This document shows, piece after piece, positions 1 through 8,213 of a stretch of DNA of 64,000 nucleotides (its first letter is position 1; every line of letters starts with the position of its first letter). This stretch comes from Candidatus Cybelea sp. GTDB taxonomy: Bacteria; Vulcanimicrobiota; Vulcanimicrobiia; Vulcanimicrobiales; Vulcanimicrobiaceae. The stretch is from assembly GCA_036489315.1 (NCBI GenBank), contig DASXFZ010000010.1:124001-188000 (forward strand), written 5' to 3'. The notes beneath the pieces are model-generated. The model had not been told where the DNA came from. It saw nothing but the letters and a program-made list of their open reading frames with translations, and searched no databases. The translations under genes were made by a program, and so were the position numbers.

Positions 1-58
1 TGAGCATCTGTATCCTCATCCGGTCCTTCATGGTCTGATATACGGCGCCCGGTGGCTT

Positions 59-96
59 TTGATTCAACGGGCGAGGTAACCTATCGTCTAACCTCG
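59..96 (+). promoter_or_regulatory. Candidate sigma-70 promoter with overlapping inverted repeat
   Basis: TTGATT at 59-64 and TATCGT at 82-87 are separated by 17 bases, a good fit to a -35/-10 pair reading towards the thioesterase gene at 137. The -10 lies between two arms CGAGGT (73-78) and ACCTCG (91-96), which could be an operator. Seen in sequence; the function is inference. Confidence 0.4.
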
Positions 97-136
97 GCAT
101 GAGGTAATAGGCTGCAAGGCGTATCTCCCCCAGGCA

Positions 137-532
137 ATGAGCGCGAAACTCGACATCGGCCGCTCGTATAGCCTACAGAGCCGCGTCGAGGAATGGATGA
201 CGGCTGAGAAGGCCGGTAACAAGGGCGTCGACGTACTTTCCACGTCGATGCTCGTCCAGCTGGTCGAAAGTGCGGCTATCCACTGCATTGAGCCGATCTT
301 GACCGCCGGGCAGATAACCCTCGGTACGCACATCGATCTCGAGCATCGCAAGCCGGTCCCGGTCGGGTTCATCGTCCGGACCGAAGTCGAGGTCGTGATG
401 CTCGACGGGCCGCGCGTAAGCTTCGCGGTCCAGGTCTTCGACGAGCAGGAAGCCGTGGCCGAAGGAAGCCACGAACGGTACATCATCGAAAAGGGCAAGT
501 TCCTCGCAAAACTGCGGGAAAAGCTCGCCTGA
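137..532 (+). CDS. Hotdog-fold thioesterase (fluoroacetyl-CoA thioesterase-like family)
   Basis: A 131-residue single-domain protein of the hotdog superfamily, close in layout to FlK-type and thioesterase-superfamily proteins. Supporting features are the N-terminal Ser/Thr-x-x-x-x-Leu-x-Glu segment around residues 36-45 (catalytic Thr/Glu region in FlK), the central helix containing ESAAIHC, and the following GTHIDLEHRKPVPVG strand region with conserved His and Gly. It would hydrolyse a small acyl-CoA, but the substrate cannot be read from the sequence. It starts at ATG 137, preceded by a weak AGG. It stands alone behind its own putative promoter. No signal peptide. Confidence 0.75.
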   Translation: MSAKLDIGRSYSLQSRVEEWMTAEKAGNKGVDVLSTSMLVQLVESAAIHCIEPILTAGQITLGTHIDLEHRKPVPVGFIVRTEVEVVMLDGPRVSFAVQVFDEQEAVAEGSHERYIIEKGKFLAKLREKLA

Positions 533-617
533 AGAGGCGAAAACCTGCAGGTAATCGGCCTCCCACTGCAGGGGAGCCAATCGGCAGTCCCCGAAGGTGA
601 ACGGAACGTGCCTTAGG

Positions 618-632
618 CCGCCCCCAGGGCGG
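618..632 (+). terminator. Weak GC hairpin between thioesterase and stalk-domain gene
   Basis: CCGCCC (618-623) and GGGCGG (627-632) form a six-pair stem with loop CCA. There is no T tract, so termination strength is doubtful; it could instead be leader structure of the next gene. Confidence 0.25.
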
Positions 633-669
633 TCGAAGGCTTAGTTCTCACAACAGCTAGGAGGACACA

Positions 670-1998
670 TTGAAGCGACTGAGCACTGGGGTCCTGGCCG
701 CGCTTATGGTAGCGGGTCTAGGGCTCAACGCGGTCGCGGCCCAGCCTGGCGCATCGCATGGCAACATTGGAACCAACGCGATCGCGCAAGACCAGGCCGC
801 GAACCCTGCTCCGCCGGCGAATTTTGGTTCGCCGCCGTCGGGTCAGTACCCGATTCTCTACAATGACCATCACGTCTACACCAAGCCCGACGTTCTCAAG
901 CAGGGCCGCGTTCTCGCGGCGCTGGTGAGAGGCGGAACGCTCTTGATCCCATTACGCTCGATGTTCGAGCAGATGGGCGCAACCGTTTCGTACGACGCGG
1001 GCACGAAGACTGCGACGGTCAGTAAACCCGGCGCCGAGGTCAAAGTGACCGTCGGTAAGCCGGAAGTCATCATCAACGGCGAATCGCGTCCGCTGGACGT
1101 TCCGCCGATGATCTATCAAGGCGCCGTTCTCGTACCGGTCCGTGTCATTTCGGAAGGTATGGGCGCATACGTGCTGTGGGTTCCGGATCGCCGGCTCGTC
1201 GTCGTACGGTACATTCCTGCGACGCCGCCGCCGTCACCGGCTCCGCCACCGCCGCCTCCGCCCCCGCCGCCGCCGCCGACACCGACGCCCGCTCCTTACT
1301 ACGACTTCTACGTGGCGGGCGACTACATCATCTCACCGACGGTGTACAACGAGTTCGTTAACGGCTCGCATAGCGACAACAACAGCGGCGGGTTCTCGTA
1401 CCGTCTCCACGGCGCGATCGAGATCCCGGTTGCGAACCTCCCGTTCATGGTCGCGGTCGACTATCGCCAATACAACTGGCAGCATGCCTGCGGCGGCACC
1501 GGCGATCCGGGCTGCTACGTGACCACGATCGGCGGTCTCGGCCAGGCGTCGGTTCCGGCGTTCCACGGCCAAGACTACTCGTTCGATACGCGTCTGGGGC
1601 TTCGCATCCTCAAGCCGCGCATCTACCTCGCTGCCGCATACCTCTGGCGTGGAAACAACTACGGCTATCCGCGCGAATCCAACATCGGCGTCGGGCTCGA
1701 AAAACTGCCCGATCTCGATCGCGTATTCTCGTTCTACGGTAGCGCGTACTACTTCTTCAACGTCAACGGCAACTACAGCAGCAACCCGCTGTCTTGCGGA
1801 AATCCCACCGGTCCCGGATGCACGTACCAGGTCGGATACAACGTCCTCAAGTACGACATCGGCGTATCCTACACGTTCCCCAGCTTCCCGCTCTTCATAG
1901 AGGCGGGCTTCCTGGGCGACCGTGGCTGGAATCTCAATGCCGCGCCGGTCGGCTTCTCAGAGAGTGGGCCGTACGCAGGCATCGGCCTGAAAATCTAG
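670..1998 (+). CDS. Secreted stalk-domain (copper amine oxidase N-terminal-like) protein with C-terminal beta-barrel-like domain
   Basis: 442 residues from a TTG start placed by a strong Shine-Dalgarno (TAGGAGGA, 658-665). Residues 1-24 are a Sec signal peptide ending AVAA. Residues about 67-181 match the stalk or copper-amine-oxidase N-domain: two beta-rich halves with LLIPLRSMFEQMGA and VLVPVRVISEGMGA. A linker follows with 12 consecutive prolines (192-203). Residues 210-442 are rich in alternating aromatic/polar strands and end in GIGLKI, resembling an outer-membrane beta-barrel, although a terminal Phe is missing. The stalk domain may bind cell wall or metal, with the barrel in an outer membrane; this is inference. 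The polyproline run would need EF-P. Confidence 0.7.
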   Translation: MKRLSTGVLAALMVAGLGLNAVAAQPGASHGNIGTNAIAQDQAANPAPPANFGSPPSGQYPILYNDHHVYTKPDVLKQGRVLAALVRGGTLLIPLRSMFEQMGATVSYDAGTKTATVSKPGAEVKVTVGKPEVIINGESRPLDVPPMIYQGAVLVPVRVISEGMGAYVLWVPDRRLVVVRYIPATPPPSPAPPPPPPPPPPPPTPTPAPYYDFYVAGDYIISPTVYNEFVNGSHSDNNSGGFSYRLHGAIEIPVANLPFMVAVDYRQYNWQHACGGTGDPGCYVTTIGGLGQASVPAFHGQDYSFDTRLGLRILKPRIYLAAAYLWRGNNYGYPRESNIGVGLEKLPDLDRVFSFYGSAYYFFNVNGNYSSNPLSCGNPTGPGCTYQVGYNVLKYDIGVSYTFPSFPLFIEAGFLGDRGWNLNAAPVGFSESGPYAGIGLKI

Positions 1999-2010
1999 TC
2001 TTCGGACCGG

Positions 2011-2056
2011 ATAACGTAAGAAGGTCTCCGCCGCTGGCGGAGACCTTCTTCGTTAT
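2011..2056. terminator. Strong bidirectional-type hairpin between convergent genes
   Basis: Positions 2018-2032 pair perfectly with 2036-2050 around a three-base loop, and the stem extends to 2011-2056 across a single bulged T. It sits between the convergent genes ending at 1998 (+) and 2161 (-), so it probably stops both transcripts. The T-run is short on both strands. Confidence 0.7.
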
Positions 2057-2160
2057 CGTGGGGAGCCATGATTTAGGTGAGTTCGCTTTGGTTTAGCCGG
2101 GATATTGCTCCGTCGCGGATACGGTTTTCGCGGCGGTGTAGCGGCGAGGGTACTGGCGGG

Positions 2161-2961
2161 TTACGGCTGTTGATACGTGAAGGGTTTAGGTGTGGGCGAG
2201 GACGTGGGCGTGGGGAACGCCGACATCGATGGATATTCGCTTGCCTCGGGCGACGGCTCCACGCATGGCGGTACGATCAACGCGACCGCGGGGTGGCCCG
2301 GTGCGGGCGAGGGGGTCGGCGAAGCGACCGGCGTGTTCTCGGGGTGGACGCCCTTGGGGAGCGGCGTCGGGCAGATCTGCGCGAGGGCGAACCAGTGCTC
2401 GGTGAATCCGCCGGAGGCGATCTGCGATTTCATCGTCTTGCCAAAATAGGTGTTGGGGTACTTCTGAACCAGCAGTTGCATGAACTGCCACGTCAGCTCT
2501 TGCTCCTGCTGCGTGTAAACTTTCCGCAAGACCAGTACTGCGAGGAAGTACGAACGCGCGAGCTGCGGGTCGTTGGGGTACTTGGCCGCCCACTTGCGAA
2601 GCGCTTCCGTCGCGAAATCCAGTTTCGCGATCAGGTGTTGATCGGTCGTGTAGTCTCCGGCGCTTACCGTACCATCTTTGTACGTGTTGTCGATGCCGAG
2701 GTAGCTCATCTTCATCCGTCCGAAGTACTCGTCGCCGGGTGCCGAGCTATTGAACTGTTCGCACTGGACATGTTGCCACTTGCTCTTGGTTGCGCCGCAG
2801 CCGTCGCTTGACGCCTGCTTTTTTACGGCCGCCGCGGTCGCGGCGGGTTTCGGCGATGGCGTGCTCGCGGCGGCTGTTGAAGCCGGCCCTTCTGTTGTGA
2901 GCAACGCAATCGAGCTGGTGGCGGCAACGGCAACGGACAACGCTGACAGCTTGAGTCTCAT
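2161..2961 (-). CDS. Secreted protein of unknown function with Pro/Ser/Thr-rich ends
   Basis: 266 residues, not recognised. The N-terminus is a signal peptide (hydrophobic residues 6-22), followed by an Ala/Pro/Thr-rich spacer. The core (about 55-200) is mostly helical with a pair of cysteines near residues 55 and 68 and segments like LATEALRKWAAKYPNDPQLARSY broken across helices, reminiscent of TPR-type outer-membrane lipoproteins (YfiO-like), but no repeat is clear. The C-terminal 60 residues are low-complexity Pro/Ser/Thr. It converges with the stalk-domain gene and diverges from the nitrilase. Codon use matches the neighbours, so I take it as a real gene of unknown role. Confidence 0.6.
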   Translation of the reverse strand: MRLKLSALSVAVAATSSIALLTTEGPASTAAASTPSPKPAATAAAVKKQASSDGCGATKSKWQHVQCEQFNSSAPGDEYFGRMKMSYLGIDNTYKDGTVSAGDYTTDQHLIAKLDFATEALRKWAAKYPNDPQLARSYFLAVLVLRKVYTQQEQELTWQFMQLLVQKYPNTYFGKTMKSQIASGGFTEHWFALAQICPTPLPKGVHPENTPVASPTPSPAPGHPAVALIVPPCVEPSPEASEYPSMSAFPTPTSSPTPKPFTYQQP

Positions 2962-3048
2962 CGGCTGTGATTTTTCTCGCGCGCGGGCTCACGGCCTCCC
3001 CGAGCACGCAAATGAGGGGCACTCCGACGACGTCGCGAACGTCGCGGC

Positions 3049-4338
3049 ATGAGTCGCTCAATCAGCGTCGCTGCTGTGCAGCTTCAAGCACGCGACCGCG
3101 GCGATTTTTCCAGCGCGTTCGTCGGCATCCTCGATGCCGTCGCTCGCGCGTCGCGAGATGCGGACCTGCTCGTGCTTCCGGAAGGCACGATTCCGGGCTA
3201 CGTGCTGGGTCACGATCCGCTCGATGCGCGCCAGGTCGACGATGCAATCGCCGGCCTGGCGAAGATCGCGCGTGCGACCGAAACGGTGATCGTCGTGGGC
3301 GCGGCGATCGCGGAGCGCGGCGCACAGCGTAACGGCGCAATCGTCATCGACGCCGATGGTTCCCTTGCCGGCCGCGCAGACAAGCTGTTCCTTTGGCACT
3401 TCGACCGGCGCTGGTTCGCCGGCGGAGAGCGCCTCGCTGCAGTGCGCACGAGCGTCGGCTCGCTCGGCGTGCTCGTCTGCGCCGACGGACGGCTGCCGAC
3501 GATTTCGCGCGCGCTCGTGGACGACGGCGCCGATCTGCTGGTCATGCCCACCGCCTGGGTCACAAGCGGGCGCGATCCGCGCGCTTTGGAGAACGTGCAG
3601 GCCGATCTGCTCGCACGCGTCCGCGCCTATGAGAATCGAGTCCCGTTCGTTGCCGCCAATAAGTGCGGCAGCGAGCTGGGCATGGTCGCCTACTGCGGCA
3701 AGAGCCAAATCGTCGACGCCGGCGGCGAGATCGTCGCGATTGCCGGCGAACGCCGGCCCGAAACGTTGCGCGCTTTACTGACGCTCGAATCCGAGCGCCC
3801 AGCGCGTGCGCAGCCGGTTGCGCCGGCTCCGCGCGCTTCGAGCCCCGGCGTGCCGCTCCGCATCGCAATCGCCGGCGAGTCGCTCCCGGCCGACGTGGAT
3901 TCTCGTCTCGAAATGCTCGACGATGCGTACGCCATCGCCCCCGGGGACTCGCAGCGACTCGAAATGCTCGACCGCGCTCTTCCCGCGGCCGCGGTCGGGG
4001 ACGAGCGCGTTCTCGATCCTGCCGGCCTGGTTCCGTATCGCCGCGCCGGTTATGGGCTCATCGTCTGGAGCAGCGATCTTCCCGAACCGTGGCTCGAACA
4101 TATCGCGCGGGCACGCGCGCTCGAGCTGCGCGTGTACCTCGTCGTCTTCGATCGCACGCGTGGGCGCGCGTTCGCCGTCGATCCCGACGGCACGATCGTC
4201 GCCGGCACGTTCGACGACTTTCGCCTCGCAAGCTTTACCTACGATCCGCGCAAGACGCGCGAGACGACCGTCGCGCCCGGCACCGACGTCGCGGAAGGCC
4301 TCGAGCGCATCGCCGCCCTCACCGGAGCGCGCGCGTGA
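3049..4338 (+). CDS. Carbon-nitrogen hydrolase (nitrilase superfamily) with a second, degenerate nitrilase-like domain
   Basis: 429 residues. The first domain (1-260) carries the full Glu-Lys-Cys triad: Glu45 in LPEGT, Lys112 in ADKLFLW and Cys144 in LVCADGR, so it should be an active amidase or nitrilase; the substrate is unknown. Residues about 270-420 repeat the back half of the fold (ARALELRVYLVVF followed by AVDPDGTIVAG parallels ARVRAYENRVPFV and QIVDAGGEIVAI in domain one) but contain no triad. The tandem arrangement is unusual for the family, whose members are usually 260-320 residues. The stop overlaps the next start (GTGA at 4335). Alternative: a fused unrelated domain. Confidence 0.8.
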   Translation: MSRSISVAAVQLQARDRGDFSSAFVGILDAVARASRDADLLVLPEGTIPGYVLGHDPLDARQVDDAIAGLAKIARATETVIVVGAAIAERGAQRNGAIVIDADGSLAGRADKLFLWHFDRRWFAGGERLAAVRTSVGSLGVLVCADGRLPTISRALVDDGADLLVMPTAWVTSGRDPRALENVQADLLARVRAYENRVPFVAANKCGSELGMVAYCGKSQIVDAGGEIVAIAGERRPETLRALLTLESERPARAQPVAPAPRASSPGVPLRIAIAGESLPADVDSRLEMLDDAYAIAPGDSQRLEMLDRALPAAAVGDERVLDPAGLVPYRRAGYGLIVWSSDLPEPWLEHIARARALELRVYLVVFDRTRGRAFAVDPDGTIVAGTFDDFRLASFTYDPRKTRETTVAPGTDVAEGLERIAALTGARA

Positions 4339-4874
4339 AGGCCATCAGAAGGACTCGCTTGATTTGGAGCCGCGTTAACTCGCTGGCGGCGGCGGTCGTC
4401 GCCGTCCTCGCGGCGATGGGAACGCTCTTTGCGCACCATCGCTCCGTCTCGGCACTCTCGGAGGAGAACCGCGCGATCATCGCCCAAGGCCGAGCCGTCG
4501 ACTCCTACAACGCGTACGAGGCCAAAGAGATCCGCTACACGATCTACCAGGCGCTGATCGCCGGCGGCGTCATTCGCGACGGCATCGCGCTCCAGCGCGT
4601 CAAGGCCGTCGCCGCCGACGAACGCCGCTCGTCACCGGCGATGCTCGCCGAAAGCGAAGCGCTCGATCAGCAAGCGAAGGATTCCGAAGCGCACGGCGAG
4701 ATGCTGATGCGCTCGTACGAGACCTTGCAGCTCGCCACGACCTTCTTCGAAATTGCGATCGTCTTCGTCTCGATCGCCACGCTGGCGGAAGTGCAGTACC
4801 TGTTGCCGGCCGGCGTGGTGCTCAGCGGCATTGGTCTGGTTTTCTTCGCAACCGGTCTTCTGCAGAGCCGCTAG
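4335..4874 (+). CDS. DUF4337-like membrane protein
   Basis: 179 residues starting at GTG 4335, overlapping the nitrilase stop by four bases, so translation is probably coupled. Layout matches DUF4337: an N-terminal transmembrane helix (about 17-34), a polar helical loop with SYNAYEAKEIRYTIYQ-like spacing that fits the family's WAYYQAK segment, and two closely spaced C-terminal transmembrane helices (about 137-177). Function of the family is unknown. The start was chosen over longer upstream readings because those run inside the nitrilase gene in another frame. Confidence 0.65.
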   Translation: MKAIRRTRLIWSRVNSLAAAVVAVLAAMGTLFAHHRSVSALSEENRAIIAQGRAVDSYNAYEAKEIRYTIYQALIAGGVIRDGIALQRVKAVAADERRSSPAMLAESEALDQQAKDSEAHGEMLMRSYETLQLATTFFEIAIVFVSIATLAEVQYLLPAGVVLSGIGLVFFATGLLQSR

Positions 4875-4894
4875 CGGAAGTGCAGGTTTAGCGA

Positions 4895-6136
4895 GTGCTG
4901 CGCAGGCTCGCGGTGCTCGTGCTCGCCTCGCTGATGCTCGCCGGCGCGAAGCCGGCAAAGCCGCAATCGCGCCTGGCCGCGGCAATGTTCGCGACCGCGC
5001 GCTGGCCATATCTGCCGGGCAGCATTCTGCCGCTGCGCATCGACGGAATCACCGTCCCCTACCACATCGCGGTGCTCGGGATCGGCCGGCTCGTGCAAAA
5101 CGCCAACGCGTACGCGGTTCCGTCGTCGGCCACCGGAGGATCGGCACTCTTGATCGCCGGCAACGCCCACGCGCTCGGTGTAACGAAGCTGCAGATCGCG
5201 CCGGCGCCGCGCGTCGACCGTCCGCTGGTCTTCGTCGCTTCCTACGACGACGGGCTCGTCGTGCACGATCCGGAGAGCTTCGCGGTGCGCGGCGTTCTCG
5301 CAACGGGCGGCGTGCCGACCGACGTCGCCGTCGACCGCTCCGGGCGCGTCGCCGCGACCGATACGCAGGGATCGGAGCTGACGCTGCTGAGCCTGGCGCC
5401 GTGGAACGTTGAAAAGGCCGGCGGCGTAGTATCGGGCGACGATGTCGCCTTCGATCCGGCGACGGGAGCGGTCTTCGTCACCGATCGCGACTACAACGGC
5501 AGCGGCGCGCTCACGCGCGTTGCGCTTGGAGGCGAGGTAACGCGCGTCGTTACGGGCGAGACGGCCGAAGGCATCGCCGTCGACCAACGGCGCGGAATCG
5601 TCTACGTCGCCAACGCCAACGACGGAACGATCGCCTTCGTCGATGCGAACACGCTTCGCGTGCTGCGGCGCTTCCCGGCCGTGCCGCGCGTCTTCTCGCT
5701 CGCTCTCTCGCCCGGCGGCGACCGGCTCTACGCCGTTTCGAATCAGTCGGCAGACTCACCCTTCGCCAGGCCCGGCGCCGCGATTGCGATCTCGCTAACC
5801 ACAGGCGTGCCGCGCGTGGTCGCGCGCAGCGCCGATCTCGCCTTTCCGATCGGCGTCGCGCTCGACGCGCGCAGCGATACGCTCTTCGTGAGCGACGAAG
5901 AGCGCCGCGAGGTCGACGTGCTCGATGCGCGCACGCTGCGCGCAAGACGCGCACCTCTGCGCACCTGCGCGATTCCCTGGAAGCTTACCGTCGACGAGCC
6001 CAGCGGGCGGCTCTACGTTCCTTGTGCGGGCGACAACGAGATCGACGTATTCGATACGCGCACCCTGCGCCGCATCGCACACGCCCCGTTTGCCACAGGC
6101 GGCTATCCGCTAGCCGTCGCAGTATGGCATCCGTGA
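4895..6136 (+). CDS. Secreted YncE-type beta-propeller protein
   Basis: 413 residues from GTG 4895, with a signal peptide (LRRLAVLVLASLMLAGA). The body is a run of about seven WD-like/YVTN repeats, each with a GVPTDVAVD, GIAVDQRRGIVYVAN or GVALDARSDTLFVSD type strand-turn, as in YncE and surface-layer propellers. No catalytic residues are expected. Such proteins are usually periplasmic or surface exposed and bind ligands or DNA. It overlaps the next gene (phosphodiester glycosidase), and both are exported, suggesting a shared envelope role. Confidence 0.75.
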   Translation: MLRRLAVLVLASLMLAGAKPAKPQSRLAAAMFATARWPYLPGSILPLRIDGITVPYHIAVLGIGRLVQNANAYAVPSSATGGSALLIAGNAHALGVTKLQIAPAPRVDRPLVFVASYDDGLVVHDPESFAVRGVLATGGVPTDVAVDRSGRVAATDTQGSELTLLSLAPWNVEKAGGVVSGDDVAFDPATGAVFVTDRDYNGSGALTRVALGGEVTRVVTGETAEGIAVDQRRGIVYVANANDGTIAFVDANTLRVLRRFPAVPRVFSLALSPGGDRLYAVSNQSADSPFARPGAAIAISLTTGVPRVVARSADLAFPIGVALDARSDTLFVSDEERREVDVLDARTLRARRAPLRTCAIPWKLTVDEPSGRLYVPCAGDNEIDVFDTRTLRRIAHAPFATGGYPLAVAVWHP

Positions 6137-8208
6137 ACCTCGTCGCGCTGATCGCCGCGCTCTTGCCTGCTCTCCTCACGCCCGCGGCGCCATTTCCGCG
6201 CATCGTGGCGCAGGCGCCGACGATCGAAAGCGTCGCCCCCGGGGTCGACTACGGCGATTATCAGCTGCTCACCGCCGACGGACCGCTCTCGGTTCACGTC
6301 ATCGTGGTCGCGCCGCATCGCGGCGACGTGCGGCTGGAGAACGTCTTATCCGGCGACGAGCTCGTCTCGCGCGGAGAGACGATCGGCTCGATGGCCAAGC
6401 GGACGCGGGCGATCGCCGGCATCAACGGCGACTTCTTCGATATCGGCAATACGAACCGTCCGGTGAACATGGTCGTACGCGGCGGCGCGCTGCTGCAGCT
6501 GCCGTACAAGCGATCCGTTCTCGCCATAACGCGCGACGGGACACCGCACATCGCGGAGTTCAGCTTCACGGGCCAAATGGAGATCGCGCAGCGCACGATG
6601 CCGCTCGACGGGATCGACGAGATGCCGCTCGGCGGTGCCGGGCTCTCGCTGCTCACCCCGTTCTACGGCCGCGTCGCCCCCCACGATAACGTTACGCTCG
6701 AAACGCTCGTGCCGCTGGGCGGCGTGCCGCCGCTCACACGCTATCGCATCACCGGCATCGCCGACAACTTGAGCCCTCAGCCGCCGGGATACTACGTGGC
6801 GATCGGCTTGAACGACTATAACTCCGTCGGCGCGCCCGACGTCGGCTCGGTGATCGGCGTCGACGGCGACCTCTCGCCGTTCGGGTTGACGTCGATCGCC
6901 ACCGCGATCGGCGGCGGTGCGCTGATCCTGCACGACGGCGCTTGGTACGACGATCCGGACGCTCCCTATCGCGAGGAGAACGCCCGTCGCGTCCCAGTCT
7001 CGGGTGCCGCGATCGCGCCCGACGGTCGCCTCTTCCTCGTCGAAGTCGACGGTCGTCAGGCCGAGCTGAGCATCGGCCTCAAGCGTCCGGAGTTCTCGGC
7101 CCTGATGCGCGCGCTCGGCGCGACCGAGGGGCTCCTGTTCGACGGCGGCGGCTCCTCGACGATGGTCGTCCGCCGCCTCGGCGACCCGGCCGCGGGCGTC
7201 GTCAACTCGCCGTCCGACGGTAAAGAACGTCCGGTCGCCGACGGCCTCTTCGTGTACAGTACGGCGCCGGTCGGGCCGGCGGTGCGCCTGGTCGCGCGCC
7301 CCGGCGTCGTTCGGGCGGTGCCCGGCGCCGGCGTTTCGTTGCGCGTCGCCGCGGTGGATTCCGCCAATAACGTCGCCGGCAACGGCGGTGCCGTAGAGGT
7401 TAGCGTTACGCCGGCCTCGCTCGGCTCGTATCGCGACGGTACCTTCTTCGCGGCGCATCGGGGGATCGGACGGCTCGCGTTGCGCAGTGCAAACCTCAAA
7501 GGCGAAGTGCCGGTAGAGGTCAAGGCGCGGCCGGCGCGCTCGCGCATCGAGCCGCCGCGGCCGAACGTCGACCAAAACGGACAGGTACTTCTCGCCGCGC
7601 AGGCGTTCGATGCGCGCGGCTACCCGCTGCAGCTGCCGTCATCTCTCCCCTGGAGCGCGAGCAGCGGTTCGATCGACGGGCGCGGCAGCTATCGCGCCGG
7701 GTCGAACGACGCCAACATCAGCGTCCGCATCGGCGATACGCTCGCGACGACGCGCGTGACCGTCGGCTCGCACGGGGTCGCACTTCCCTTCGCGCAAAGC
7801 GCGCGCTTCGTCACCGCGCCGCGCGGCGGCCCCGGCAGCCTTGCTAAAAATGCCGGCTGCGGCAGCTGCGTCCAGCTGCGCTTCTCGTTTTCGAACGGCG
7901 AGCGCGCCGCCTATGCGAAGGCCGACATCCCGCTGCCGGACGATACGATCGGCGTGGAGTTCGATCTCTCCGACGACGGCAGCGCCGCGCGCGTGCGCGT
8001 AGCGATTCGCAACGAAATCAACGAGGACGTCTTGCTCGACGCGACGCGTTTGGGGAACCCCGGATGGCGACACGTCGTCGTTCGATTTCCACCCGACGCG
8101 CAAGCGATGCGCCTCGTCTCGATCTACGTGCTGCCCTCGAAGGGCGTGGAGCTCTCCGATGGAAGCATTGGCCTGCGCAACGTTCGTGCGATCGTCGCGG
8201 GACACTAG
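6124..8208 (+). CDS. Phosphodiester glycosidase (NAGPA-domain) family exported protein
   Basis: 694 residues if started at ATG 6124; a GTG at 6133 that overlaps the upstream TGA (GTGA) is equally plausible and gives a cleaner signal peptide (NLVALIAALLPALL). The NAGPA domain (about residues 40-380) has the conserved INGDFFD near the front and LLFDGGGSST near the end, as in the human mannose-6-phosphate uncovering enzyme and bacterial YomE-like glycosidases. The remaining 300 residues are beta-rich, with one Ig-like segment and a C-terminal jelly-roll-like region, likely for glycan binding. The predicted role is cleavage of a sugar-1-phosphate diester in envelope or extracellular polymer. Confidence 0.8.
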   Translation: MASVNLVALIAALLPALLTPAAPFPRIVAQAPTIESVAPGVDYGDYQLLTADGPLSVHVIVVAPHRGDVRLENVLSGDELVSRGETIGSMAKRTRAIAGINGDFFDIGNTNRPVNMVVRGGALLQLPYKRSVLAITRDGTPHIAEFSFTGQMEIAQRTMPLDGIDEMPLGGAGLSLLTPFYGRVAPHDNVTLETLVPLGGVPPLTRYRITGIADNLSPQPPGYYVAIGLNDYNSVGAPDVGSVIGVDGDLSPFGLTSIATAIGGGALILHDGAWYDDPDAPYREENARRVPVSGAAIAPDGRLFLVEVDGRQAELSIGLKRPEFSALMRALGATEGLLFDGGGSSTMVVRRLGDPAAGVVNSPSDGKERPVADGLFVYSTAPVGPAVRLVARPGVVRAVPGAGVSLRVAAVDSANNVAGNGGAVEVSVTPASLGSYRDGTFFAAHRGIGRLALRSANLKGEVPVEVKARPARSRIEPPRPNVDQNGQVLLAAQAFDARGYPLQLPSSLPWSASSGSIDGRGSYRAGSNDANISVRIGDTLATTRVTVGSHGVALPFAQSARFVTAPRGGPGSLAKNAGCGSCVQLRFSFSNGERAAYAKADIPLPDDTIGVEFDLSDDGSAARVRVAIRNEINEDVLLDATRLGNPGWRHVVVRFPPDAQAMRLVSIYVLPSKGVELSDGSIGLRNVRAIVAGH

Positions 8209-8213
8209 GTTAG

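Noticed and set aside
1-31. Possible minus-strand gene start (ATG at 31) at the left edge
   Set aside because: Only ten codons visible and no ribosome site; cannot be supported.
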